The notes below the pieces were generated by a model that saw only the letters and a program-made list of their open reading frames with translations, did not search any database and was not told where the DNA came from. From SCTD01 sp963784675 (lineage in GTDB: Bacteria > Actinomycetota > Actinomycetes > Mycobacteriales > SCTD01), in contig CAWASE010000019.1 in NCBI GenBank assembly GCA_963784675.1, positions 186,001 to 250,000 on the forward strand: a stretch of DNA of 64,000 nucleotides, read 5' to 3'. Positions 41,576 through 51,481 of the stretch are shown piece by piece (positions within the stretch are counted from its first letter, which is position 1; each line of letters begins with the position of its first letter). Made by a program: the position numbers and the translations under genes.

Positions 41576-41845
41576 GTGGCCCTGACCACTGACCAGAAGA
41601 AGACGATCATGGCGGACTACGCCACGGTCGAGGGTGACACCGGATCGCCGGAGGTCCAGGTCGCGATGCTCACCAAGCGCATCCAGGACCTGACCGAGCA
41701 CCTGAAGACGCACAAGCACGACCACCACACCCGACGCGGCCTGCTGGGCCTGGTCGGACGTCGCCGTCGCCTCCTGAAGTACTTGGAGAAGACCGACATC
41801 TCGCGCTACCGCGCGCTCATCGAGCGCCTGGGTCTGCGCCGCTAG
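41576..41845 (+). CDS. rpsO: 30S ribosomal protein S15
   Basis: Binds the central domain of 16S rRNA. 89 residues, the normal length: TGSPEVQVAMLTKRIQDLTE, HKHDHHTRRGLLGLVGRRRR and LLKYLEKTDISRYRALIERL. GTG start with GGAGGAA upstream. A TAGCGT hexamer at about 41481 could be its promoter. A hairpin follows, then pnp. Confidence 0.97.
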   Translation: MALTTDQKKTIMADYATVEGDTGSPEVQVAMLTKRIQDLTEHLKTHKHDHHTRRGLLGLVGRRRRLLKYLEKTDISRYRALIERLGLRR

Positions 41846-41856
41846 ACGCTCCACGG

Positions 41857-41887
41857 GGGAGTGCCCGCCACCACGGCAGGCACTCCC
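41857..41887 (+). terminator. Hairpin between rpsO and pnp
   Basis: Perfect 9-bp stem GGGAGTGCC (41857-41865) with GGCACTCCC (41879-41887) and a 13-base loop, 11 bases after the rpsO stop and followed by TCT. It may terminate rpsO or act as a processing site in an rpsO-pnp transcript. Confidence 0.65.
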
Positions 41888-42073
41888 TCTGCAGTTCAGG
41901 ATCCGGTCGCCGATCGGACCCGTCGCCGGACATCCGTCCGGGGACACCCCACGTGCCGGCCCCGCCGCACGGACCCGGTCCTCGGGAGTGGCCGCCGGAG
42001 CCCCGCTCCGGCCGCCTCCACTGAAGACCGGCTCCGCCCCGGGGCCCGGCCGCAGTGAAGAGGAGTGGCCTGC

Positions 42074-44269
42074 ATGGCCGAGCAAGAGAGCAACATCTAC
42101 GGCAGCGAGTTCGCTGATGCCGTCATCGACAACGGCAGCGCCGGCCCGAAGCGGACCATCCGCTTCGAGACCGGTCGGCTCGCCCAGCAGGCGGCGGGCT
42201 CCGTCGCCATCTACCTCGGCGACACGATGATCCTGTCGGCCGCCACGGCGTCCAAGCGTCCCAAGGAGAACCTCGACTTCTTCCCTCTGACGGTCGACGT
42301 CGAGGAGCGGATGTACGCCGTCGGCAAGATTCCCGGCTCGTTCTTCCGCCGTGAGGGTCGTCCGAGCGAGGACGCCATCCTCACCTGCCGGCTCACCGAC
42401 CGCCCGCTGCGTCCCTCGTTCAAGAAGGGCCTGCGCAACGAGGTCCAGATCGTCTCGACGATCCTGAGCCTGGACCCGACCCACCTCTACGACGTCCTCG
42501 CCATCAACAGCGCGGCGTGCTCGGTGCTGCTGTCCGGTCTGCCGTTCACCGGGCCGGTCGGCGCCACCCGCGTCGCCTGCGTCGCTGGTCAGTGGATCGC
42601 CTTCCCGACCACCGAAGAGTTGGAGACGGCGACCTTCGACATGATCGTGGCCGGCCGCATGCTCGAGGACGGTGACGTCGCGATCATGATGGTCGAGGCC
42701 GAAGCCACCCGCGACGTCGTCGAGATCATCGCCGGCGGCGGCAAGACGCCGACCGAGCAGGTCGTCGCCGAGGGCCTGGAGGCCGCCAAGCCGGCCATCG
42801 CCGCCGTCTGCAAGGCGCAGCTCGAGCTGAAGGCGAAGTCGCCCAAGGCCCCGCTGGAGTTCCCGGTCTTCCTGGACTACCAGGACGACGTGTTCGACGC
42901 CGTCAGCAAGGCCGCCGAGGCAGACCTCGCCGCCGCCATGAAGATCGTCGGCAAGCAGGAGCGCGAGGACGCCACCGACGCCGCCAAGGCCAAGGTGCTC
43001 GCCGACCTCGGGCCGCAGTTCGAGGGCCGCGAGAAGGAGCTCAGCGCAGCGTTCCGCAGCGCGAACAAGGCCGCCGTGCGCAAGCGCATCGTCAACGACA
43101 AGGTCCGCATCGACGGCCGTGGCCTGGACGACATCCGTCAGCTCTCGGCCGAGGTCGAGATCCTGCCCCGCGTGCACGGCAGTGCGCTGTTCGAGCGCGG
43201 CGAGACGCAGATCATGGGCGTCACGACGCTGAACATGCTGCGCATGGAGCAGATGGTCGACACGCTGAACCCCGAGAAGCGCAAGCGCTACATGCACCAC
43301 TACAACTTCCCGCCGTACTCCACCGGTGAGACCGGTCGCGTTGGCAGTCCGAAGCGCCGCGAGATCGGCCACGGCGCGCTGGCCGAGCGGGCGCTGCTGC
43401 CCGTGCTGCCCAGCCGCGAGGACTTCCCGTACGCGATCCGGCAGGTGTCGGAGGCGCTGAGCTCCAACGGCTCCACGTCGATGGGCTCGGTCTGCGCCTC
43501 GACGATGTCGCTGCTCAACGCCGGCGTGCCGCTCAAGGCGCCGGTCGCCGGCATCGCCATGGGTCTGGTGTTCGAGGGTGGCGAGTACGCCACGCTCACC
43601 GACATCCTCGGCGCCGAGGACGCGTTCGGCGACATGGACTTCAAGGTCGCCGGCACCAAGGAGTTCGTGACGGCGCTGCAGCTCGACACCAAGCTCGACG
43701 GCATCCCGAGCTCGGTGCTCGCCGCGGCCCTGCAGCAGGCCCGCACCGCCCGCCTGGCGATCCTCGAGGTCATGAACGAGGCCATCGACGAGCCCGACGA
43801 GATGAGCCCCTTCAGCCCTCGCGTGCTGTCGGTGAAGATCCCGGTCGACAAGATCGGCGAGGTCATCGGCCCGAAGGGCAAGATGATCAACCAGATCCAG
43901 GCCGACACCGGCGCCGACATCACCGTCGAGGACGACGGCACGATCTACATCGGTGCCGTCGACGGACCGTCGGCCGAAGCCGCGTTGGCGACGATCAACA
44001 TGATCGCCAACCCGACGATGCCCAAGGTCGGTGAGCGCTTCCTGGGCACGGTCGTCAAGACCGCCGCCTTCGGCGCCTTCGTGTCCCTGCTGCCCGGCAA
44101 GGACGGCCTGGTGCACATCTCCAAGCTGGGCAACGGCAAGCGCATCGGCAAGGTCGAGGACGTCGTGAACGTCGGCGACAAGCTGCAGGTCGAGATCCAG
44201 GAGATCGACCAGCGCGGCAAGATCAGCCTTGTCCCGGTGCAGAACGACGAGCCCGCCGCCGCGGAGTAG
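42074..44269 (+). CDS. pnp: Polyribonucleotide nucleotidyltransferase (PNPase)
   Basis: Phosphorolytic 3'-5' exoribonuclease and, in actinobacteria, also a 3' polymerase for RNA tails. 731 residues with two RNase PH domains (RPSFKKGLRNEVQIVSTILS; then TTSLNMLRMEQ-like catalytic region and GSVCASTMSLLNAGVPLKAPVAG), a KH domain (DKIGEVIGPKGKMINQIQAD) and a C-terminal S1 domain (LGTVVKTAAFGAFVSLLPGK). ATG 42074 has GAGGAG 8 bases upstream. The in-frame GTG at 42065 overlaps that site and is rejected. Confidence 0.97.
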   Translation: MAEQESNIYGSEFADAVIDNGSAGPKRTIRFETGRLAQQAAGSVAIYLGDTMILSAATASKRPKENLDFFPLTVDVEERMYAVGKIPGSFFRREGRPSEDAILTCRLTDRPLRPSFKKGLRNEVQIVSTILSLDPTHLYDVLAINSAACSVLLSGLPFTGPVGATRVACVAGQWIAFPTTEELETATFDMIVAGRMLEDGDVAIMMVEAEATRDVVEIIAGGGKTPTEQVVAEGLEAAKPAIAAVCKAQLELKAKSPKAPLEFPVFLDYQDDVFDAVSKAAEADLAAAMKIVGKQEREDATDAAKAKVLADLGPQFEGREKELSAAFRSANKAAVRKRIVNDKVRIDGRGLDDIRQLSAEVEILPRVHGSALFERGETQIMGVTTLNMLRMEQMVDTLNPEKRKRYMHHYNFPPYSTGETGRVGSPKRREIGHGALAERALLPVLPSREDFPYAIRQVSEALSSNGSTSMGSVCASTMSLLNAGVPLKAPVAGIAMGLVFEGGEYATLTDILGAEDAFGDMDFKVAGTKEFVTALQLDTKLDGIPSSVLAAALQQARTARLAILEVMNEAIDEPDEMSPFSPRVLSVKIPVDKIGEVIGPKGKMINQIQADTGADITVEDDGTIYIGAVDGPSAEAALATINMIANPTMPKVGERFLGTVVKTAAFGAFVSLLPGKDGLVHISKLGNGKRIGKVEDVVNVGDKLQVEIQEIDQRGKISLVPVQNDEPAAAE

Positions 44270-44280
44270 TCACCCCCCGC

Positions 44281-45597
44281 ATGGCTCGTTCCCGCGTGGC
44301 GCACTCAGCCCGCCCGGTCCCGACCGGCGCACCCGCAGCAGCGGTGCGCCGGTCGGTGCTTCCGGGCGGGCTGCGCGTGCTGTCCGAGCAGGTGCCGGGG
44401 GCGCGGTCGGTGGCGCTCGGGATCTGGGTCGGTGTGGGCAGCCGCGACGAACGGCCGTCGCTGCACGGCGCGTCGCACTTCCTGGAGCACCTGCTCTTCA
44501 AGGGGACCCCGCGCCGCGGCGCGCTGGAGATCGCCTCGCTGATGGACGCGGTCGGTGGCGAGATGAACGCCTTCACCGACAAGGAGTACACCTGCTACTA
44601 CGCGCGGGTGCTGGCCGAGGACCTCCCGCTGGCGGTCGACGTCGTCAGCGACGTGGTGACGTCCGCGCTGGTCACCAGCGACGACGTGGAGGTCGAGCGG
44701 GGCGTGATCCTAGAAGAGATCGCTATGCACGACGACGATCCCGACGACGCCGTGCACGACCTGTTCACCACCGCTCTTTTCGGAGACACGCCGCTCGGCC
44801 GCCCGGTGATCGGCACCGTCGAGTCGATCGAGGCGTTGTCGCGATCGGCCATCCACGGCTTCTACCGGCGCCGCTACACGCTCCCGACGATGGTGGTCGC
44901 GGCGGCCGGCGGGGTCGACCACGACGTGCTCGTCGGGCTGGTCGAGCAGGCTTTCGGCGACCGGCTGACGGGCGACGACGTCCCGGCGCCGCTGCGCTCG
45001 GCGGCGCGACCGACCCGGGCGCTGTCCGGTGTGCTGGCCCAGGAGCGCGACACCGAGCAGGCGCACCTGGTGCTCGGTTGCGCCGGGCTGCCACGCGACG
45101 ACCCGCGCCGCTTCGCCCTGTCGGTGCTGTCCGGCGCGCTCGGCGGCGGCATGAGCTCGCGGCTGTTCCAGACCATCCGCGAGGAGCGTGGCCTGGCGTA
45201 CTCGGTCTACTCCTATGCGGCCAGCCACGCCGACACCGGACAGTTCGGCGTGTATGCCGGCTGCGCGCCCGGCAAGGTCGACCAGGTCGTCGAGCTGGTG
45301 CGCGCGGAGCTCTCCGCGGCGGCGCAGACAGGCATCACCGACGAGGAGGTCGCGCGGGCCAAGGGCTCGCTGCGCGGCAACCTCGTGCTGGGACTGGAGG
45401 ACACCGGCTCGTTGATGACCCGGCTGGGCAAGGGCGAGCTGGTCCACGGCGAGCTGCTCACGACCGACGAGGTGCTCGGGCGGATCGCCGCCGTCACCCC
45501 GGCCGACGTGCGCGAGGTGGCGGCCGACGTGCTGAGCCGGCCGCTGGCCCTGGGCTACATCGGTCCGGACGCTGACCTGTCCGCCGCGATCGCCTGA
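44281..45597 (+). CDS. M16 family zinc peptidase (pitrilysin-like)
   Basis: A 438-residue zinc peptidase with the inverted motif HFLEH (His66, Glu69, His70) in SLHGASHFLEHLLFKGTPRR, the downstream metal Glu in VERGVILEEI, and the C-terminal non-catalytic half (GMSSRLFQTIREERGLAYSVYS). Very similar genes follow pnp throughout the actinobacteria. The ATG at 44281 begins 11 bases after the pnp stop. No signal peptide is evident. The substrate is unknown. Confidence 0.94.
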   Translation: MARSRVAHSARPVPTGAPAAAVRRSVLPGGLRVLSEQVPGARSVALGIWVGVGSRDERPSLHGASHFLEHLLFKGTPRRGALEIASLMDAVGGEMNAFTDKEYTCYYARVLAEDLPLAVDVVSDVVTSALVTSDDVEVERGVILEEIAMHDDDPDDAVHDLFTTALFGDTPLGRPVIGTVESIEALSRSAIHGFYRRRYTLPTMVVAAAGGVDHDVLVGLVEQAFGDRLTGDDVPAPLRSAARPTRALSGVLAQERDTEQAHLVLGCAGLPRDDPRRFALSVLSGALGGGMSSRLFQTIREERGLAYSVYSYAASHADTGQFGVYAGCAPGKVDQVVELVRAELSAAAQTGITDEEVARAKGSLRGNLVLGLEDTGSLMTRLGKGELVHGELLTTDEVLGRIAAVTPADVREVAADVLSRPLALGYIGPDADLSAAIA

Positions 45598-45600
45598 GCC

Positions 45601-46164
45601 CTACTCCGCGCGCCGGAGCAGCTCGTTCGGCACTACGGTGAACGGGCGGGGGCCGACGATGTCCAGCCTCTGCTCCCCGACCGCGACCGCCGTGCTCACC
45701 CAGCAGGACCCGTCGCTCGTCAGCCACTCGACGTGGACGTCGCGACTGTCGGTGAGGAAGACCTCTACGAGCACCGGCAGTCCGGCCAGCCGGTAGTCCC
45801 GGCGCTTGGCATTCATCTCCGCCAGCGTGTTGCCGGGCGACCAGACCTCGACCGCTGCGTCAGGGACGCCGTCGAACACCTCGGTGCGCAGCAGGTCGAC
45901 GCCGTCGACGAGCACGTCGGGCACCCGACCGAGCAGCACCCGCCCGTCCCGATCCCGTTCCAGCGCCCAGGTACCGGGCGCCGTGGCGGTGCAGCCGGCC
46001 CACTGCCGCTCGAACAGCTCGGCGAGCCGACGCGCGACATAGTGGTGCGGGTTACCGCCGATCCTGCGCACCACGAGGGCGCCTCCGACCACCTCGACCG
46101 CCTGGCCGGGCGCACTCAACCACTCCTGCTCCCGGACGCCGGGTTGCGGCGCGCTCCTGGTCAT
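45601..46164 (-). CDS. Uma2 family (DUF820) putative nuclease
   Basis: A 187-residue Uma2 protein, second in the window. VEVVGGALVVRRIGGNPHH, VLLGRVPDVLVDGVDL, AAVEVWSPGNTLAEMNAKRR and YRLAGLPVLVEVFLTDS correspond to the core; the Asp of VPDVL and the Glu of AVEV match PD-(D/E)xK positions. It is convergent with the M16 gene, whose stop is 3 bases away, and divergent from dapB. Sequence similarity with the other Uma2 protein is low, so this is not a recent duplicate. Confidence 0.87.
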   Translation of the reverse strand: MTRSAPQPGVREQEWLSAPGQAVEVVGGALVVRRIGGNPHHYVARRLAELFERQWAGCTATAPGTWALERDRDGRVLLGRVPDVLVDGVDLLRTEVFDGVPDAAVEVWSPGNTLAEMNAKRRDYRLAGLPVLVEVFLTDSRDVHVEWLTSDGSCWVSTAVAVGEQRLDIVGPRPFTVVPNELLRRAE

Positions 46165-46246
46165 ACCGGCAGGGTAGGCCCGCTGCCCGGGCGACGGCGA
46201 GACCTGTGGACGACGCCGTCAGCCGGCGCTCTGGCAGGCTGGACGC

Positions 46247-46983
46247 ATGACACGGGTGACGGTGCTGGGCGCGCGCGGACGCATGGGCGCGGAGGTCGTG
46301 CGCGCGGTCGGGGCCGCTGACGACCTGACGCTGGCCGCGGCGTTCGACGTCGGCGACGAGGTCGACCTGGCCGCGAGCGACGTGGTCGTCGACTTCACCC
46401 ATCCGGACGCAGTGATGGACAACCTGCGCCGGTGCGTGCAGGCGGGCGTGCACGCCGTGGTCGGGACCACCGGCTTCGACGAGAGTCCGGTTGCAGGAGC
46501 TGCGGGACCTGCTCGACGGCAGCTCGGTCGGGGTGCTCGTGGCGCCGAACTTCGGCATCGCCGCGGTGCTGATGATGCAGTTCGCCGCGCAGGCGGCCCG
46601 CTTCTTCGACTCCGTCGAGATCATCGAGCTGCATCATCCGCACAAGGCCGACGCGCCGTCGGGCACCGCGCGGCGCACGGCCGAGCTGGTGGCCGCTGCG
46701 CGTCGGGAGGCAGGCTGCGCGCCGATGCCGGACGCGACGTCGTCGGCGCTGGACGGCGCGCGCGGGGCCGACGTCGACGGGGTGCGGGTGCACGCGGTGC
46801 GGTTGGCCGGGTTGGTGGCCCACCAGGAGGTGCTGCTCGGCGGCGTCGGGCGAGTCGCTGACGCTGCGGCACGACTCCTACGACCGGGCGTCGTTCATGC
46901 CGGGGGTGCTGCTGGGGGTGCGGGCGATCGCGACGCGGCCGGGGCTGACCGTCGGCCTGGAGCACCTGCTCGAGCTCGGGTGA
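46247..46983 (+). pseudogene. dapB: 4-hydroxy-tetrahydrodipicolinate reductase, two frame breaks
   Basis: Lysine/diaminopimelate pathway enzyme. Three pieces in three frames together make a complete protein: VTVLGARGRMGAEVVRAVG (NAD site) to VVGTTGFDE; then LQELRDLLDGSS ... IIELHHPHKADAPSGTARR (catalytic motif) to LLGGVG; then ESLTLRHDSYDRASFMPGVL to GLEHLLELG. Removing one A near 46484 and one G near 46852 joins them into about 244 residues, the normal length. All key residues are intact, and dapB is usually essential, so sequencing error is favoured over loss. The GTGA overlap with the next gene is kept. Confidence 0.85.
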
Positions 46984-47409
46984 GGCTGAGGGCGCGCACC
47001 ACCGCGCTGCTGCTGGTGGGCCTGGTCGGCGTGCTCGGCGCCTACATGCTCGTGCGCGCGGTCGACCTGTTCCGCACCGGCGACCTGCTGGGCATCGGCG
47101 TGGGCATCGGGGTGCTGCTGCTCGTGCTGGTCACGGTGCTGCTGGTGCTCGGTGAGGTGCGGCTGGGAGCGGCGTCGGAGCGGTTGGCCGCGCGGCTGGC
47201 CGAGGAGGGCGGCCTGCCCTTCGACCCGCCCGGCATCGAGCGCCGTCCCAGCGGTCGGCTGTCCAAGGACGACGCCGACGCCATCTACGCCCTGCGCGCT
47301 GCCGATGTCGAGGCGTCGCCGCAGGACTGGCGGAACTGGTGGCGGCTGGCGGCGGCCTACGGCGAGGCGCGCGATCCCAAGCGCGGTCGCCGGGCGATGC
47401 GCAAGGCTG

Positions 47410-47438
<29 letters not shown>
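46980..47438 (+). CDS. Conserved membrane protein downstream of dapB
   Basis: A 152-residue protein with two predicted N-terminal membrane helices (TTALLLVGLVGVLGAYMLV and LLGIGVGIGVLLLVLVTVLL) and a cytoplasmic C-terminal part ending in a helical-repeat-like WRNWWRLAAAYGEARDPKRG. Comparable proteins follow dapB in mycobacteria and other actinobacteria; the function is unknown. The GTG at 46980 overlaps the dapB stop. Its last 29 bases overlap the end of the convergent aldolase gene. Confidence 0.85.
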
Positions 47439-48450
<1,012 letters not shown>

Positions 48451-48456
48451 GGCTCG

Positions 48457-48462
48457 ACGGTA
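48457..48462 (-). promoter_or_regulatory. Possible -10 hexamer TACCGT, leaderless aldolase gene
   Basis: On the minus strand TACCGT (TANNNT form) ends 6 bases before the ATG at 48450; no ribosome binding site is visible. Confidence 0.4.
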
Positions 48463-48515
48463 GAGGCCGCGTCGCTCGGGCCCGGGGCGAACCCGGGCAG
48501 TGACAGGCTGGCGCC

Positions 48516-50015
48516 ATGGGACGAGGGGTACGGGTCGCGGCCCGGGGCACCGCGGTGGCGCTGGCCGCGGTCGGCGTCGGCGAGCTGGTGGCCGTGCGCG
48601 CCGGTGTCGACTCGCCGCTGGACGATGCCGCCAGGCTGTCGGTCGACCTCGCGCCCGCGCCCGTGGTCGAGCACACCGTCCGCCTGGTCGGGACGTCCGA
48701 CAAGCCCGTCGCTCGATCGATGGTCCTCGCGACGCTGGCGACGGCGGGCAGCCTCGGCGTGGCCCGGGGGCGCGGGGCGGCGCTCGCCACGCTGCCGGTC
48801 GGCGCCGCGGCCGGGGTGTGGCTGGCCCGTCGACGCCCCCCGCCCGGACCGCTGCCCGCTCAGCTGGCGGTCGCCGCGTCCGGCGCGCTCGCCGGCGCCG
48901 TCGCGCTGCTGCTGCCCCTTCCGGCCGCGGCCGCGGTGGCGCTCGGCGGCCTCGCGAGCGTCGTCGGCACGCACCGGCACCGGCAGCGGGTCCTGCTCCG
49001 CGCTGTCGCGACCGCCTTGGCCGAGCCGCTGCCGGCCGACGCGCCGCTACCGCCGGCGGTCGACGGCGCGGAGGACTGGCCCGGCGCGCTCCCCTTCCAC
49101 ACGCCGGTCCCGGACCTGTACGTCACCGACGTCAACCTGCGTGCGCCGCTGCTGGACCGCGACACCTGGCGCCTGGCCGTCGACGGCCTGGTCGAGCGCA
49201 CGCTGTCGCTGTCGGACGCCGACCTGCGCGCGCTGGGCGTGGTCGAGCTCGACGCCGCGCTGGTCTGCGTCCACAGCCGACCCGGGTGGCACCGGCTGGG
49301 CAACGTGCGGCTGCAGGGCGTACCGCTGGAGCGCGTGCTGGCCGCCGCGGGGGTCCGCGACAGCGCCGTCGACCTCGTCAGCACCGCGGTCGACGGCTTC
49401 GTCATGCGGCACCCGCTGGAGGTCGCGTCCGGCGCGGAGGCGTTGATCGTGCTGGGTATGGGGGGACGACGGCTCACCGCCGAGCACGGCGCCCCGGCCC
49501 GGCTGTTCGTGCCCGGCCTGTACGGCCAGTACGCCGGGGTGAAGTGGCTGGAGCGGCTGACCCTGACAGCCACCCGCGGGTCGTTCTACTGGCAGTCGCG
49601 GGGCTGGCCGGCGCAGGTCCTGCTGGTCCGGCCGATGAGCCGCATCGACGCCGTCGGGGGCCGACGCCCGCCGGTCGGGTCCGACGCGCGCTCCCGGCGC
49701 GGCGTCCTGGACTGCCCGGCGGGTCCGGCCGTCGCCGTCGTCGGGACGGCGTGGGCGCCGAGCACCGGGGTGGGGCGGGTGCAGGTCCGGGTCGACGACG
49801 GACCGTGGACCGAGGCCTTGCTGGCGGCGCAGCTCGACGCCCGCAGCTGGCGGCGCTGGCGGGCCGACGTCGTCCTCGCGCCGGGACGCCATCGGCTGGC
49901 CGTGCGGTGCGCGACGGCGGCGGGACAGTGGCAGGACCCGAACCGCAACGATCCGTACCCGACCGGGGCGACGGGCCTGCACACCGTCCAGGTGGAGGCC
50001 CACCAGGCGGGATGA
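48516..50015 (+). CDS. Membrane-anchored molybdopterin-dependent oxidoreductase (sulfite oxidase-like)
   Basis: A 499-residue protein with about four to five hydrophobic N-terminal segments (residues about 10-155) followed by a sulfite oxidase-type molybdopterin domain: PFHTPVPDLYVTDVNLRAPL, the Mo-ligand Cys in ALVCVHSRPGWHRLGN, LPVG-like LFVPGLYGQYAGVKWLERL, and a C-terminal dimerisation domain (GTAWAPSTGVGRVQVRVDDG) with WQDPNRNDPYPTGATG at the end. Likely faces outside the cytoplasm; the substrate is not known. Confidence 0.88.
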   Translation: MGRGVRVAARGTAVALAAVGVGELVAVRAGVDSPLDDAARLSVDLAPAPVVEHTVRLVGTSDKPVARSMVLATLATAGSLGVARGRGAALATLPVGAAAGVWLARRRPPPGPLPAQLAVAASGALAGAVALLLPLPAAAAVALGGLASVVGTHRHRQRVLLRAVATALAEPLPADAPLPPAVDGAEDWPGALPFHTPVPDLYVTDVNLRAPLLDRDTWRLAVDGLVERTLSLSDADLRALGVVELDAALVCVHSRPGWHRLGNVRLQGVPLERVLAAAGVRDSAVDLVSTAVDGFVMRHPLEVASGAEALIVLGMGGRRLTAEHGAPARLFVPGLYGQYAGVKWLERLTLTATRGSFYWQSRGWPAQVLLVRPMSRIDAVGGRRPPVGSDARSRRGVLDCPAGPAVAVVGTAWAPSTGVGRVQVRVDDGPWTEALLAAQLDARSWRRWRADVVLAPGRHRLAVRCATAAGQWQDPNRNDPYPTGATGLHTVQVEAHQAG

Positions 50016-50046
50016 GCGTCCCCGCCCGAGCTCGAGGAGCGGCAGG

Positions 50047-50571
50047 ATGCCCGGCATGACAGACCCCACGCGCGACGAGGTGGAGCAGGCGTTCCGGCAG
50101 CACTGGACGGTCGGCAGCGTCGACGAGGACTGGGCGGCCTGGCCGGAACGGCTGACCGAGGACGTCGACTACGTCGAGCACCACTTCGGCCGGATGCGTG
50201 GCCGGGCGCAGGTGCGCGCGTGGATCACCGACCTCATGGTCCAGCGCGCCGACGTCCACGCCGTCCTGCAGTGGTACGTGATCGAGGGCGCGCGGCTGGT
50301 GCTGGGCATGCAGAACCGCTACTACCACCCCGATCCGGCGCAGCCGCCGATCGACTTCGACGGCCTGACGGTGCTCACCTACGCTGGCGACGGGCTGTTC
50401 GGCCGGCAGGAGGACTACTGGGACCTGGGCGGCGCCACCCGGGCCTGGACGGAGTTCGCCGCCGCCAGGCGGGCCGCCGGCGGACGCGGCCTGGGGGAGG
50501 GCCGCCTCGAACGGCTGGAGCAGCAGCGACGCGCCGACACCGACGCCGTCTTCGCCCGGCACGGCCGCTGA
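50047..50571 (+). CDS. SnoaL/NTF2-like protein
   Basis: A 174-residue NTF2-fold protein: FRQHWTVGSVDEDWAAWPERLTEDVDYVEHHFG, RGRAQVRAWITDLMVQR and YAGDGLFGRQEDYWDLG. Several aromatic and His residues line the expected pocket (YVEHHFG). The family includes small hydrolases and isomerases; no substrate can be assigned. ATG 50047; ATG 50056 is an alternative 3 codons on. It may form an operon with the two genes downstream. Confidence 0.82.
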   Translation: MPGMTDPTRDEVEQAFRQHWTVGSVDEDWAAWPERLTEDVDYVEHHFGRMRGRAQVRAWITDLMVQRADVHAVLQWYVIEGARLVLGMQNRYYHPDPAQPPIDFDGLTVLTYAGDGLFGRQEDYWDLGGATRAWTEFAAARRAAGGRGLGEGRLERLEQQRRADTDAVFARHGR

Positions 50572-50596
50572 GGTCCGCACCGGGCAGGATGGACGC

Positions 50597-51481
50597 GTGC
50601 CCGCCGACCGCAGCCCGGACCCGATCAGCCGACGCCGCGCGCTGGGCGTCTTCGGCGTCGCCGGCGCTGCGCTGGCGGGCCTCGCTGCGGCGGTGCGGGG
50701 CCTCGGCAACCCGGCGCCGAAGCCGGTCGTGGCGCAGGGCACGACCCGCGAGAAGGAGCCGTACGGCGACCTGCCGCGACAGCAGGGGGAGTGGTGGGTG
50801 CCGCCGGGTACCACCGGACCGCTGCCGACCGTGGTGCTCGTGCACGGCGGCTACTGGCGCGACGGCTTCGACCTCACGCTGGAGGACGCCGTCGCCGCCG
50901 ACCTCGCCGGCCGCGGCTTCCTGGTCTGGAACATCGACTACCGGCCCTCCTCGGCGGGCTGGCCGGCGACGCTGGACGACGCCGCGGCCGCCTACGACCA
51001 CGTCGTGAAGGGGCGCTTCGCCGACCGCGTCGATCCGGCGCGGATCGCCGTCGTGGGGCACTCCGCCGGCGGGCACCTGGCGCTGTGGCTGGCGTCTGTG
51101 CGGCCCGGTCGGGAACGGACCGCGCCGGCGCCGGCCCTGGCGGTCGGGCAGGCTCCGGTGGCCGCGCTCGCCGACGGCTCCCGGCTGGGGCTCGGGGGTG
51201 GTGCCGTCGACGCGCTCGTCGGCGGACCGCCGCAGACCTACCCGGAGCGGTACGCGCAGGCCGATCCCGTCGCCCTGCTGCCCACGGGCGTGCGCACCGT
51301 CTGCGTGCACGGCACCGGTGACGACATCGTGCCGCTGAGCCAGAGTCAGACCTACGTCCAGGTCGCCGTCCGGGCCGGCGACGACGCGCGGCTGGTCACG
51401 GTCGGCGGTGGCCACTTCGAGCACCTGGACCCGAGCTCGGCCGCGCTCGACGCCCTGCGCGAGGCGCTGGCGGCGCTGTGA
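50597..51481 (+). CDS. Tat-exported alpha/beta hydrolase with HGGYW motif
   Basis: A 294-residue esterase/lipase-like enzyme. Its N-terminus has a twin-arginine signal (SRRRALGVFGVAGAALAG). The oxyanion motif is HGGYWRDG, the nucleophile Ser is in GHSAGG, with Asp in HGTGDDIVP and His in GGHFEHLD. The HGGYW motif is typical of the alpha/beta-hydrolase arylformamidase group, so kynurenine formamidase-like activity is possible, though export argues for a different substrate. Its stop overlaps the next GTG (GTGA). Confidence 0.87.
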   Translation: MPADRSPDPISRRRALGVFGVAGAALAGLAAAVRGLGNPAPKPVVAQGTTREKEPYGDLPRQQGEWWVPPGTTGPLPTVVLVHGGYWRDGFDLTLEDAVAADLAGRGFLVWNIDYRPSSAGWPATLDDAAAAYDHVVKGRFADRVDPARIAVVGHSAGGHLALWLASVRPGRERTAPAPALAVGQAPVAALADGSRLGLGGGAVDALVGGPPQTYPERYAQADPVALLPTGVRTVCVHGTGDDIVPLSQSQTYVQVAVRAGDDARLVTVGGGHFEHLDPSSAALDALREALAAL

